Source: Pseudarthrobacter raffinosi (GTDB lineage: Bacteria; Actinomycetota; Actinomycetes; Actinomycetales; Micrococcaceae). Taken from it: a DNA stretch of 64,000 nt. The notes below the pieces were generated by a model. The model had not been told where the DNA came from. It did no database searches and was given only the letters and a program-made list of their open reading frames with translations. Position numbers and translations under genes: made by a program. The stretch lies in contig NZ_JAMXBH010000011.1 of assembly GCF_023913735.1 (NCBI RefSeq), positions 1-64,000 on the forward strand, in the 5' to 3' direction. Shown in pieces: positions 1 to 7,608 of this stretch (positions are counted from its first letter, which is position 1; every line of letters starts with the position of its first letter).

Positions 1-2
1 TC

Positions 3-947
3 GTGAATCCGGCACGTGGCCGCGCCGGTGAGCTCATCCCCGGCCGGTTCCGGCACAAAGCCCGGACCTGGCGGGAGCGGCACCACCCGGTCAGCATCGA
101 AAAACGCCATACCAGGTGTGCCGCGGACCGACGGGTGGAGTATGCCCCGGACCGGGACGGTATGGCCTGGCTCTCCGCCTACCTGCCCGCGGATCAGGCC
201 GCGGGGATCTGGGACCGTACCACCACCGCCGCCCGCGCCCTCCAAGGCCCCCATGAGGACCGGACCCTCACTCAGCTCCGCGCCGACACCGTTGCCACCT
301 GGCTCCTCGGCGTAAACGCGGACTGCATCAGCGGCGGATCAAGCGGCATCACCGGCGGAACCGATCTCAGCTCTGGCCGGGAATCCGTCGGCGTGGGTGG
401 CGGTATTCCCTCACCGCGGGCGCAGGTGCTGATCACGGTCCCGGTCATGGCGCTGCTCGGCCTCACCGATGAATCGGCCATGCTCGACGGATACGGGCCG
501 ATCCCGCCATCCATTGCCCGCCACCTGATCGCCGACGGTGCCGAATCCTTCCACCGCGTCCTGATCGATCCCCGCGATGGCGCACCGCTCGAGATCGGCC
601 GGACCAGCTACCGGCTCACGAAAGCCCAACGCCAATGGCTCAGGTTGCGCGACGGGAAATGCCCGTTCCCCGGCTGCAGCAACCACTCCCTCGACAACGA
701 AGCCGACCATATCCTCGCCTGGGGCCACGGCGGCACCACCGGGATCAGTAATCTCGGCCAGCCGTGCCACAAACACCACCGGCTCAGACACACCACCGCA
801 TGGAAACCCACCACCGCGGGCAAGAATGAACCACCCGGTTGGATCTCACCCACCGGACGGCACTACGCGAGCGAACACCCCGACTGGGAACCACCGACGT
901 TGCCAGCACCGGAAACAACAGGAGCCTTATGCACCACGCCGCCTTAG
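3..947 (+). CDS. DUF222/HNH endonuclease-domain protein (13E12 type), 5' end outside window
   Basis: The reading frame is open to the left edge, so the true start lies upstream and the GTG at 3 is probably internal. The visible part is the second half of a DUF222 region followed by an HNH nuclease fold at roughly residues 215-265. The HNH carries CPFPGC, a DH pair in NEADHILAW, and CHKHHRLRH, which supply the metal-binding Cys/His and catalytic His. Such proteins occur in many copies in actinobacteria (the REP13E12 family of mycobacteria). Their role is unsettled; they are often regarded as mobile or repeat-associated nucleases. The tail after the HNH is a Pro/Thr-rich low-complexity stretch. 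Assignment to the family is firm; biological role unknown. Confidence 0.85.
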   Translation: MNPARGRAGELIPGRFRHKARTWRERHHPVSIEKRHTRCAADRRVEYAPDRDGMAWLSAYLPADQAAGIWDRTTTAARALQGPHEDRTLTQLRADTVATWLLGVNADCISGGSSGITGGTDLSSGRESVGVGGGIPSPRAQVLITVPVMALLGLTDESAMLDGYGPIPPSIARHLIADGAESFHRVLIDPRDGAPLEIGRTSYRLTKAQRQWLRLRDGKCPFPGCSNHSLDNEADHILAWGHGGTTGISNLGQPCHKHHRLRHTTAWKPTTAGKNEPPGWISPTGRHYASEHPDWEPPTLPAPETTGALCTTPP

Positions 948-1011
948 CGCGGGCCATGTCGCGGGCTGGGTATTGAGGCGCAGCGTCAGCCGCGGAGTCC
1001 GACAAGCCGGA

Positions 1012-1064
1012 GTGCCACAGCCGCGCCACAATAAACCGGCGTGCCACAGCCCGTCGCAATAAAC
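1012..1064. repeat. short imperfect direct repeat downstream of the HNH gene
   Basis: Two imperfect copies of a unit beginning GTGCCACAGC and ending CAATAAAC lie at 1012-1036 and 1041-1064. They sit in the non-coding stretch after the HNH gene. No function is evident; they may be remnants of duplicated 3' ends of this multicopy gene family. Confidence 0.55.
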
Positions 1065-1086
1065 ATGCGGCCGGTGTCCGGCCGCG

Positions 1087-1143
1087 CCAGCTCGGTAGGG
1101 CCTCATGTGTCCGGCTGCCCAGCTCGGCAGGGCCTCAAGTGTC
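1087..1143. repeat. 25-bp direct repeat, two copies
   Basis: A 25-bp unit starting CCAGCTCGG and ending GTGTC occurs at 1087-1111 and 1119-1143 with two mismatches, a 32-bp period. It lies between the HNH gene and tRNA-Arg. Two copies are too few for a CRISPR. The remaining 948-1182 sequence shows no convincing gene. Confidence 0.6.
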
Positions 1144-1182
1144 TGTGAGGATCCGCTCGCGCCTGTGGGGGGAGGAACGCAG

Positions 1183-1216
1183 AAACCCCCGCCGCTTTTG
1201 CAAGCGGCGGGGGTTT
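1183..1216 (-). terminator. strong stem-loop terminator after tRNA-Arg
   Basis: A perfect 15-bp inverted repeat (AAACCCCCGCCGCTT with its complement) encloses a 4-nt loop. It begins 6 bp beyond the 3' end of the tRNA on the minus strand. The A/T-rich outer ends provide a short U run in either direction, so it is a typical intrinsic terminator and could also stop reading from the plus strand. Confidence 0.85.
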
Positions 1217-1222
1217 CATATG

Positions 1223-1295
1223 TGCCCTCGATTGGAATCGAACCAACGACCTTCTGCTCCGGAGGCAGACGCTCTATCCCCTGAGCTACGAGGGC
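1223..1295 (-). tRNA. tRNA-Arg (anticodon CCG)
   Basis: Read on the minus strand this 73-nt segment forms a complete cloverleaf. The acceptor stem is GCCCTCG/CGAGGGC, the D arm contains TAGCTCAGGGGATAGAGC, the anticodon stem TCTGC/GCAGA flanks loop CTCCGGA (anticodon CCG, reading CGG), and the T arm contains GGTTCGATTCC. The discriminator base is A. No CCA is encoded, so the CCA end must be added by nucleotidyltransferase. It decodes a codon common in high-GC genomes. Confidence 0.97.
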
Positions 1296-1326
1296 AATTC
1301 AGGGATCCTGCCGTTGCCAGCGGGAC

Positions 1327-1357
1327 GTCCTAGAGCTTAGCAGGAAGGTGCCTGCAA
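1327..1357 (-). promoter_or_regulatory. possible promoter of tRNA-Arg
   Basis: On the minus strand a TTGCAG (-35-like, 1352-1357) is followed by TCTAGGAC (-10-like region, 1327-1334) with 17-19 bp spacing. This would start transcription about 25 nt before the tRNA. The -10 match is weak, so this is tentative. Confidence 0.3.
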
Positions 1358-1373
1358 GGAAAAACGGCCCTGC

Positions 1374-2936
1374 TCAGTAGCCCGAAAAAGAGTCCACGTA
1401 TACCCGGCGCGAGCCGGCCTTATGGGCTGCACGGCGCAGCGATGCGACGCTCGCAGGGGACCCGGAGATGTAGACAGCCCGGCCGGCAATGTCGGGAACG
1501 AGGGCCTTCAGGGAATCTCCGTCCAGCCGGGCGCCAGCTGAAGCGCCCCCGGATTCCAGCGTCCCGGCATCGGTGATGAACGACGGCGGGACCGAACCGT
1601 CTGCGAGGCGTGCCAGGATGCGCGCCCCGGACGCCTGCAGCTCGGCAGTGTAGGCAATTTCGGCAGCGTTGCGCGCCAGCAGCAGGAGAACCACGTCCCG
1701 GTCCTGCGCGGCGCCGGAAGCCAGCTGCGCAAGATAGGGCGTGATACCGATGCCCGCGGCTATCAGGAGGACGGGGGCCCGGGGATCGCGGGGCAAGACA
1801 AAATCTCCGCCCACGGATGTGGCGGCCACCTCATCACCAGGCTTCAGGTCCAGCAGGACTTTCTTCGCCGCGGACAGGGGCTCCGCCGTCCGGACGCCAA
1901 ACTTCACCGTCCCCGAACCGGGGGCGCTGGTCAAACTGAACACCCGGCGTCGGCCTTTACCGTCAGACTTGGCGTGCGGCAGATCCAGTTCCATGTACTG
2001 TCCCGGCACAAACCGGACGGGCCGGGACGGTTCAAAGGCGAACTCTGTGGTGCTGGGCGTCAGAGGGCGGGAGCCAGCGAACCGGAGCCTGAGCCCGCCG
2101 CGCTGGCCCACAAGGAACGCCAGCAGGTTGCCGACCAGCAGGGCCAGCTCCGGCGAGTTGGCGATGAAGCTGAAGTTGTACGGCACTGCGAACACCACAC
2201 CAACCAGTGCGGCGAGCGCGAGCTGCTGCCAGCGGCGTGGAGCGAGGGTGAGCGGCTCCGTCAGCATAAAGCCGACGAAGAACAGCAGCGGCCGCTGCGC
2301 CAGGGCCTGCCAGAGTGCGCTGCCCAGGGTAAGCCCTGCCTGCAGCAGCTCAGCGCTCACAATTGATGTGGCAACCACAAGGAACACGGCCGCCATGAGC
2401 AACTTACGCGTCCGGTAGAGCACCAGGAGGACGCCCGGAACCAGCAGCCACAGCATGGCAGGCGTGGCGGTCCACCACGTTGCGATGTTCAGCCCCGTCA
2501 GCCCGGTGACAAACGCCCCGGCGGCGGCGGGGTTGAAGATGTGCCGGCCACGCCAGGCCAGCGCGTATTTCGAGGCGGAGGCCAGCACACAGGCCAAGGC
2601 CACTCCCGCCATATCCAGGGGCATAAAGGAGGGCCAGAAGAGGAAGTACAGGAGCAGGCCGGTGATCAGCGACGACTCGGAATGCGGGCGGACGTGGAAA
2701 AGGGCAGCCAGCCCTCGGTTGGACACGTAGGTCAGGCCAAGGCACAGCATCAAGTGCACCAGCATCTGCGGGATGCCGAAAGTGAGCCAGCCAAGGGCAT
2801 TCAGCAGAAGGCTGTACGTGGCAAGGGCTGCCAGCACCAGCAGGATCAGCCGGTACATCGTGTACTTGCCCAGCAGGGTGTCCAGCCGGCCGGCAGTGAA
2901 AACGGCAGTTGCCTTGGGGGCGTCAACGGGGCTCAT
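1374..2936 (-). CDS. membrane NqrB/RnfD-like protein fused to FAD/NAD(P)H ferredoxin-reductase domain
   Basis: Predicted to move electrons from cytosolic NAD(P)H across or into the membrane. Residues ~25-280 hold many hydrophobic helices and resemble NqrB/RnfD: HSESSLITGLLL at ~85-96, RHIFNPAAAG at ~131-140, and a TATP motif whose Thr158 sits where NqrB/RnfD carry covalently bound FMN. Residues ~285-520 form a ferredoxin-NADP reductase fold: RVFSLTSAP (331-339) binds FAD and GIGITP (395-400) contacts the nicotinamide nucleotide. The ATG start overlaps the ApbE stop by 4 bp, so the genes are co-translated. Domain calls are firm; the electron acceptor and the flavinylation of Thr158 are inference. 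Confidence 0.85.
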   Translation of the reverse strand: MSPVDAPKATAVFTAGRLDTLLGKYTMYRLILLVLAALATYSLLLNALGWLTFGIPQMLVHLMLCLGLTYVSNRGLAALFHVRPHSESSLITGLLLYFLFWPSFMPLDMAGVALACVLASASKYALAWRGRHIFNPAAAGAFVTGLTGLNIATWWTATPAMLWLLVPGVLLVLYRTRKLLMAAVFLVVATSIVSAELLQAGLTLGSALWQALAQRPLLFFVGFMLTEPLTLAPRRWQQLALAALVGVVFAVPYNFSFIANSPELALLVGNLLAFLVGQRGGLRLRFAGSRPLTPSTTEFAFEPSRPVRFVPGQYMELDLPHAKSDGKGRRRVFSLTSAPGSGTVKFGVRTAEPLSAAKKVLLDLKPGDEVAATSVGGDFVLPRDPRAPVLLIAAGIGITPYLAQLASGAAQDRDVVLLLLARNAAEIAYTAELQASGARILARLADGSVPPSFITDAGTLESGGASAGARLDGDSLKALVPDIAGRAVYISGSPASVASLRRAAHKAGSRRVYVDSFSGY

Positions 2937-3799
2937 GAGAACAGTGTCCCTTCAAATCCGTCCGAGTAGGCAGCGCTTCCATCAGAAAAAACCGTCAGCC
3001 AGGAAAAATCGAAACTCCGTTCCAATTCTTTGCCCGGAACAAAGAACAGGGCGGTGGCCAGGGCATCGGCAACTACGGTGCTTTCTGCCATGGTCCACGT
3101 GGCTACCGCCGTACTGACGGGCAGCCCTGTTGCGCCATCGAGCACATGGTGCAGGCCGTCGCCCCACGCCCGTCTGTTTGAGGCTGACGCGCACAATGCG
3201 CCGCCTGCCAGCGGCACGGCCCCGATGGCCCTCGCCGGATCGTACGGGTGCTCCAACGCCACGGAGACCGGATCAGGCCCGCGGTGCAGCAGGTCGCCGC
3301 TGGCGTCAATCACGAAGGAGTCCACGCCGCAGGAGCGCAGCTCAATAGCGAGAAGGTCCACCAGCTGCCCCTTACCGGCGGCACCGATGTCCAGGACCAG
3401 GGGAGCGGTCGTGGTGAGCACGTTGCCGTCCCACGTCAGGACGTCCTCCCAGCGGGGTGCCGGAAGCGCGTTCCCTGCCGGCCGCAGGGAATAGGCGGCG
3501 TCGTACCCGAGGCGCTCCAGGCTGCCACCGATCAGCGGCGTCATTGCACCGCCGGTGACCTCATACAGCGAGCGGTACAGCCGGCCAAGGTCCGCCGCTT
3601 CCGGCGGCAGCTCATACCGCCCGGGCTGGCGGGCCATGGCACCGACGGTCGAATCGGACCTAAACCGGGACCAGTCGCCGTCGTAGCGCTCCACCAAGGC
3701 GAGCAGCCGGGCACGGACGCTGGCGTCAAGCGGACGGGGGGTGGAGATTTCCCAACGGGTTCCGATCCCGTCGAAGCGGAAGTCCTCCGGGTCCGGCAC
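2933..3799 (-). CDS. apbE: FAD:protein FMN transferase (ApbE family)
   Basis: ApbE enzymes use FAD to attach FMN through a phosphoester to Thr/Ser in target proteins. The 288-aa product shows the family pattern: GGAMTPLIGG in the first half, LDIGAAGKGQLVDLL for substrate and metal binding, DASGDLLHRG, and HHVLDGATG near the C-terminus. No signal peptide or lipobox is visible, unlike many exported ApbE proteins, so the transfer may be cytoplasmic or the start may lie upstream. It lies between an FMN-binding lipoprotein gene (3-bp gap upstream) and the membrane reductase (4-bp overlap downstream). Both neighbours are therefore its likely substrates. Confidence 0.92.
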   Translation of the reverse strand: MPDPEDFRFDGIGTRWEISTPRPLDASVRARLLALVERYDGDWSRFRSDSTVGAMARQPGRYELPPEAADLGRLYRSLYEVTGGAMTPLIGGSLERLGYDAAYSLRPAGNALPAPRWEDVLTWDGNVLTTTAPLVLDIGAAGKGQLVDLLAIELRSCGVDSFVIDASGDLLHRGPDPVSVALEHPYDPARAIGAVPLAGGALCASASNRRAWGDGLHHVLDGATGLPVSTAVATWTMAESTVVADALATALFFVPGKELERSFDFSWLTVFSDGSAAYSDGFEGTLFS

Positions 3800-3802
3800 G
3801 GC

Positions 3803-4276
3803 CTACTGGGCCTCGGCCTTGATCTTGTCCAGCGCCTGGTTGAAGCCGCCGCTGGTGAGCGAGGATCCTGCCACCTTGGAGACGTTGAGTTCGTCGATGC
3901 TCTTGCCCACAACCTGCGCTGCGATCCCGCCGGCGAATTCGCCCTGGAATTTCCGGGTGTTGGGGTTCGAGTGGTGCTGGGTGATGTTCACGGCCGTGAC
4001 CGTGCCCGCGGCGAGCGTCAGCTCAACCCCCACGGTTTCGGTCCCGTTGGGGGAAACATAGGTGCCGTCAGCGCTGTAGGTGCCGTCCTGGTAGAGGGAG
4101 GCGCTGCTGGCCGGCGATGATGCCGTGCCGGAAGGGGCCGTCGTGGCGCCGGACGTGCTGTCGGAAGCCGCGGCGGGCACCGCTGGCGTGGCCGACGGCG
4201 CGCAGCCGGCCACCGTTCCAGAGAGGGACAGGCCGGCGATGCCGACGAAAACACTCTTGCGGACTGACGGTCTCAT
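3803..4276 (-). CDS. FMN-binding domain lipoprotein
   Basis: A 157-aa exported lipoprotein. It begins with a charged N-terminus and hydrophobic segment ending in the lipobox TVAGC, giving a lipid-anchored Cys at ~25. A Ser/Thr/Ala-rich linker follows to ~60, then a small FMN_bind domain of the RnfG/NqrC/NosR type. Near the C-terminus AGSSLTSGGF matches the flavinylation motif, so the Thr in SSLTSGG is the probable covalent FMN site. As the first gene of the operon it would be the extracytoplasmic electron carrier that receives electrons from the membrane reductase. The natural electron acceptor cannot be told from sequence. Confidence 0.88.
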   Translation of the reverse strand: MRPSVRKSVFVGIAGLSLSGTVAGCAPSATPAVPAAASDSTSGATTAPSGTASSPASSASLYQDGTYSADGTYVSPNGTETVGVELTLAAGTVTAVNITQHHSNPNTRKFQGEFAGGIAAQVVGKSIDELNVSKVAGSSLTSGGFNQALDKIKAEAQ

Positions 4277-4435
4277 GATGGGGCTCGTTTCGTGGGCTGG
4301 GTGCTTGCGCTGTACTCAACGTCGGATTCAGCGTAATGGTTCACCCTTTGAATCAGCAGTGCGTCCGCTGTGAGGAAAAGTTGTGCGGAACCAGTCACGC
4401 ACCACCCCCAAATTCGTCCCAGTGGCGGCCCCCGG

Positions 4436-4441
4436 TAGGCT
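4436..4441 (+). promoter_or_regulatory. -10 box of a probable leaderless argS promoter
   Basis: TAGGCT ends 6 nt before the GTG start of argS. Transcription would begin at or beside the start codon, giving a leaderless mRNA. No Shine-Dalgarno sequence precedes the GTG. The 4277-4447 interval also has to hold the divergent promoter of the flavin operon, for which I see no clear box. Confidence 0.6.
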
Positions 4442-4447
4442 AGAGGG

Positions 4448-6097
4448 GTGACTCCCGAAGAACTCTCCCTCGCCATATCCGCCTGCCTAAAAGACGCCGT
4501 CGCCGCCGGCGAAATCGCGCTTTCCGCATCAGCTGTCCCTGATGAGGTGCGCGTGGAGCGACCGAAGAACCGGGAACACGGCGACTGGGCCACCAGCATC
4601 GCCCTCCAGCTGTCCAAGCAGGCCGGCACCAACCCGCGCGAATTCGCCACCGTCCTGAGCGCCCGGCTGAAGTCCATCAACGGCGTCGCTGCCGTGGATA
4701 TCGCTGGCCCCGGCTTCCTGAACATCACCGTGGACGCCGCCGCTGCGGGTGCCCTGGCGAAGGCCATCGTGGAAGCCGGACGTGACTACGGCACCACCAC
4801 CACGCTCGCCGGCCACGTGGTGAACATGGAATTTGTGTCGGCGAACCCCACCGGTCCGCTGCACATCGGCCACACACGCTGGGCAGCCTTGGGCGATGCC
4901 ATCGCACGTGTGCTGCGTGCTTCGGGCGCGGAGGTCACCGCCGAGTACTACATCAACGACGCCGGTTCGCAGATGAACGTGTTCGCAAACTCTGTTTACT
5001 CGCGGCTGCATGGACTTCCGGTGCCGGACGGCGGCTACCCGGGCCAGTACATCGCCGACCTCGGCCACGACGTCCTCACCCAGCACCCCGACATCCGCGA
5101 ACTCACCGAGGTGGCGGCACTTCCTGTCATCCGCGCCGCCGCCTACAAGGCCCAGATGAAGGACATCAAGGACACCCTTGCCGATTTTGGCGTTGCGTTT
5201 GACGTCTACTTCTCAGAACAGGAACTGCACGACACCGGCCACATCGAAAATGCCGTCGCCCGCCTTCGCGAGCAGGGCCACGTGTTCGACGACGGCGGTG
5301 CGGTCTGGTTGCGCACCACCGACTTCGGGGACGACAAGGACCGCGTGATGATCCGCGCGAACGGTGAACCCACCTACTTTGCCGCGGACGCCGCGTACTA
5401 CCTCTCCAAGAAGGACCGCGGCTTTACGGAAAAGATCTACCTCCTGGGCGCGGACCACCACGGTTACATCAACCGCCTCAAGGCCATTGCGGCCTGCGCG
5501 GGCGATGATCCCGAGGTGAACATCGAGGTGCTGATCGGCCAACTGGTGTCCGTTAACGGCGCCAAGCTGTCCAAGCGTGCCGGCAACATCATCGAGCTCA
5601 AGGACCTTATCGACTGGCTGGGCAAGGACGCCGTTCGTTATTCCCTGGCCCGCTTCCCGGCAGATTCCCCGCTCACCCTGGATCCCGATCTGCTGAAGAA
5701 GCACAGCAACGAGAACCCGGTGTTCTACGTCCAGTACGCCCACGCCCGGTCCCGCGGCACCGCCCGCAACGCCGTGGCTGCCGGCGTGGATCGGAGCGCG
5801 TTCGATGCTTCACTTCTGGATCACGCCACGGAAAACGAACTGCTCTCCTACCTGGGCAGCTACCCCTCGATTGTGGCCAAAGCCGCCGAACTGCGTGAAC
5901 CCCACCGTGTGGCCCGCCATCTCGAGGTCATTGCCGGCGCCTACCACCGCTGGTACGACGCCTGCCGTGTTGCCCCGCAGGGCGACGAAGCCGTCACCGA
6001 CGTCAACCGCACTCGCCTGTGGCTGAACGACGCCACCAGCCAGGTGCTGGCCAACGGACTGGATCTGCTGGGCGTGTCCGCACCGGAACGGATGTGA
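4448..6097 (+). CDS. argS: arginyl-tRNA synthetase
   Basis: Class I synthetase that charges tRNA-Arg with arginine using ATP. The 549-aa protein has the N-terminal Arg-tRNA synthetase additional domain (about 1-90), the catalytic core with the HIGH motif in NPTGPLHIGHTRW (~137-149), the KMSKS-equivalent AKLSKRAGN (~378-386), and the alpha-helical DALR anticodon-binding domain ending in SQVLANGLDLLGV. Full length. The GTG start is chosen because TAGGCT stands 6 nt upstream. In actinobacteria argS commonly precedes lysA, and here lysA follows after only 5 bp. Confidence 0.97.
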   Translation: MTPEELSLAISACLKDAVAAGEIALSASAVPDEVRVERPKNREHGDWATSIALQLSKQAGTNPREFATVLSARLKSINGVAAVDIAGPGFLNITVDAAAAGALAKAIVEAGRDYGTTTTLAGHVVNMEFVSANPTGPLHIGHTRWAALGDAIARVLRASGAEVTAEYYINDAGSQMNVFANSVYSRLHGLPVPDGGYPGQYIADLGHDVLTQHPDIRELTEVAALPVIRAAAYKAQMKDIKDTLADFGVAFDVYFSEQELHDTGHIENAVARLREQGHVFDDGGAVWLRTTDFGDDKDRVMIRANGEPTYFAADAAYYLSKKDRGFTEKIYLLGADHHGYINRLKAIAACAGDDPEVNIEVLIGQLVSVNGAKLSKRAGNIIELKDLIDWLGKDAVRYSLARFPADSPLTLDPDLLKKHSNENPVFYVQYAHARSRGTARNAVAAGVDRSAFDASLLDHATENELLSYLGSYPSIVAKAAELREPHRVARHLEVIAGAYHRWYDACRVAPQGDEAVTDVNRTRLWLNDATSQVLANGLDLLGVSAPERM

Positions 6098-6102
6098 AAC
6101 TG

Positions 6103-7608
6103 ATGTCGGCACAGGAAACTTCGACGCAGAAGGTGTCAGCAGAGGACACCAACAGCGGATCCCCGCTGGCTCCCGAGTGGCTGGCCGTTCCCGCGGACCT
6201 GAATGCGCTCCACGAGCCCATGTGGGCGCAGGATGTGCGGAAGAACGACGCCGGTGAGCTCGCCATCGATGGCATCGCCGTCAGCGAGCTCAAGGCGCAG
6301 TTCGGCACGCCGCTCTTTGTGATGAGCGAGACAGACTTCCGGGCCCGCGCACGTTCCTTCAAGGACGCCTTTGATGCCGCGTTTGCCGACATCTGCGGGG
6401 GAGTGGACGTCTACTATGCTGGCAAGTCCTTCCTGTGCACAGCAGTAGCCGCCTGGGTGGCAGACGAAGGACTCCGGCTGGACACGTGTTCCGGCGGCGA
6501 GCTCGCGGTGGCGGCCCGGGCCGGCATCAAGGGCGAAAACCTGGGCCTGCACGGCAACAACAAATCCGACGCCGAGATCAACCGGGCGCTGGATATGAAG
6601 CTGGGACGAATTGTGGTGGACAGCCTCGATGAGCTGGACCGCGTTGCCAAAATCGCCTCGGGCCGCGGCGAAATTGCCAACGTTATGCTGCGCCTGACTC
6701 CCGGCGTCCACGCGCACACCCACGAGTTCATCGCCACCGCCCACGAGGACCAGAAGTTCGGTCTATCCATGGCCGGGGATACCACCGAGCAGGCCGGACT
6801 GTCAGCAGCGGAGGAGGCCGTGGCTGCGGCCACGGAATACGCCAGCATCGAACTGCTGGGCCTGCACTGCCACATCGGCTCGCAGATCTTCGAGCCGGAC
6901 GGCTTTGAACTCGCCGCGCAGAAGCTCCTGCGCTTCCACGCTGCCATGCAGGAAAAGTACTCCATCGTGATGCCCGAGCTGGACCTCGGCGGCGGCTACG
7001 GCATTGCCTATACCCCGGTGGACACCCCGCGCCCCGCAGCTGACGTCGCGCAGGCGATGGCCGCCGTCGTGCGTTCCACGTGTGCTGAGCTGGGTATAAC
7101 TGCTCCCCGGATTTCGATCGAACCCGGACGCGCGATTGTCGGCAGCACCACCTTCACGTTGTACGAGGTGGGTACCCTGAAAACTGTCCGCGTCGACGCG
7201 CCGGGCGATTCAGAGGCCAACGAGAACGTTACGCATCCGCGCCGCTATGTGTCAGTGGACGGAGGCATGAGCGATAACGCCCGCCCGGTGCTCTACGACG
7301 CGGATTATTCGGCGATTCTGGCCTCACGCACGTCCGCCGCGTCCCCGCAGCTGTCCCGCGTAGTGGGCAAACATTGCGAGAGCGGCGACATAGTTGTTAG
7401 AGATGTATATCTGCCCGAGGACGTGGCAGCCGGTGATCTGCTTGCTGTACCGGGGACCGGCGCCTATTGCTGGGCCCTGTCAAGCAACTACAACTATCTG
7501 GCCCGGCCGGGCGTTGTCGCGGTGCGCGGCGGATCTGCCCGGCTGATTGTCCGCGGGGAAACCGAAGAAGATCTGCTTAACCGCGACATGGGAGTGCCGA
7601 ATGACTGA
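6103..7608 (+). CDS. lysA: diaminopimelate decarboxylase
   Basis: Catalyses the last step of lysine synthesis, meso-diaminopimelate to L-lysine, with PLP. The 501-aa protein shows the PLP lysine in VDVYYAGKSFLC (~residue 107), HCHIGSQI, the glycine-rich phosphate loop LDLGGGYGIAY, EPGRAIVG, and the dimer-site Cys region with GAYCWALSSNYN. The frame is open upstream inside argS, but that extension is unlike any LysA. ATG 6103 is used; a GTG at 6094, overlapping the argS stop, is an alternative. Its 3' end overlaps hom by 8 bp. Confidence 0.96.
   Translation: MSAQETSTQKVSAEDTNSGSPLAPEWLAVPADLNALHEPMWAQDVRKNDAGELAIDGIAVSELKAQFGTPLFVMSETDFRARARSFKDAFDAAFADICGGVDVYYAGKSFLCTAVAAWVADEGLRLDTCSGGELAVAARAGIKGENLGLHGNNKSDAEINRALDMKLGRIVVDSLDELDRVAKIASGRGEIANVMLRLTPGVHAHTHEFIATAHEDQKFGLSMAGDTTEQAGLSAAEEAVAAATEYASIELLGLHCHIGSQIFEPDGFELAAQKLLRFHAAMQEKYSIVMPELDLGGGYGIAYTPVDTPRPAADVAQAMAAVVRSTCAELGITAPRISIEPGRAIVGSTTFTLYEVGTLKTVRVDAPGDSEANENVTHPRRYVSVDGGMSDNARPVLYDADYSAILASRTSAASPQLSRVVGKHCESGDIVVRDVYLPEDVAAGDLLAVPGTGAYCWALSSNYNYLARPGVVAVRGGSARLIVRGETEEDLLNRDMGVPND

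Noticed and set aside
1087..1143. CRISPR-like repeat spacing (25-bp units, 32-bp period)
   Set aside because: Only two copies, a 7-bp spacer and no cas genes.
6019..6102. N-terminal extension of lysA inside argS
   Set aside because: The extra residues are a shadow of the argS C-terminus; ATG 6103 gives a normal LysA.
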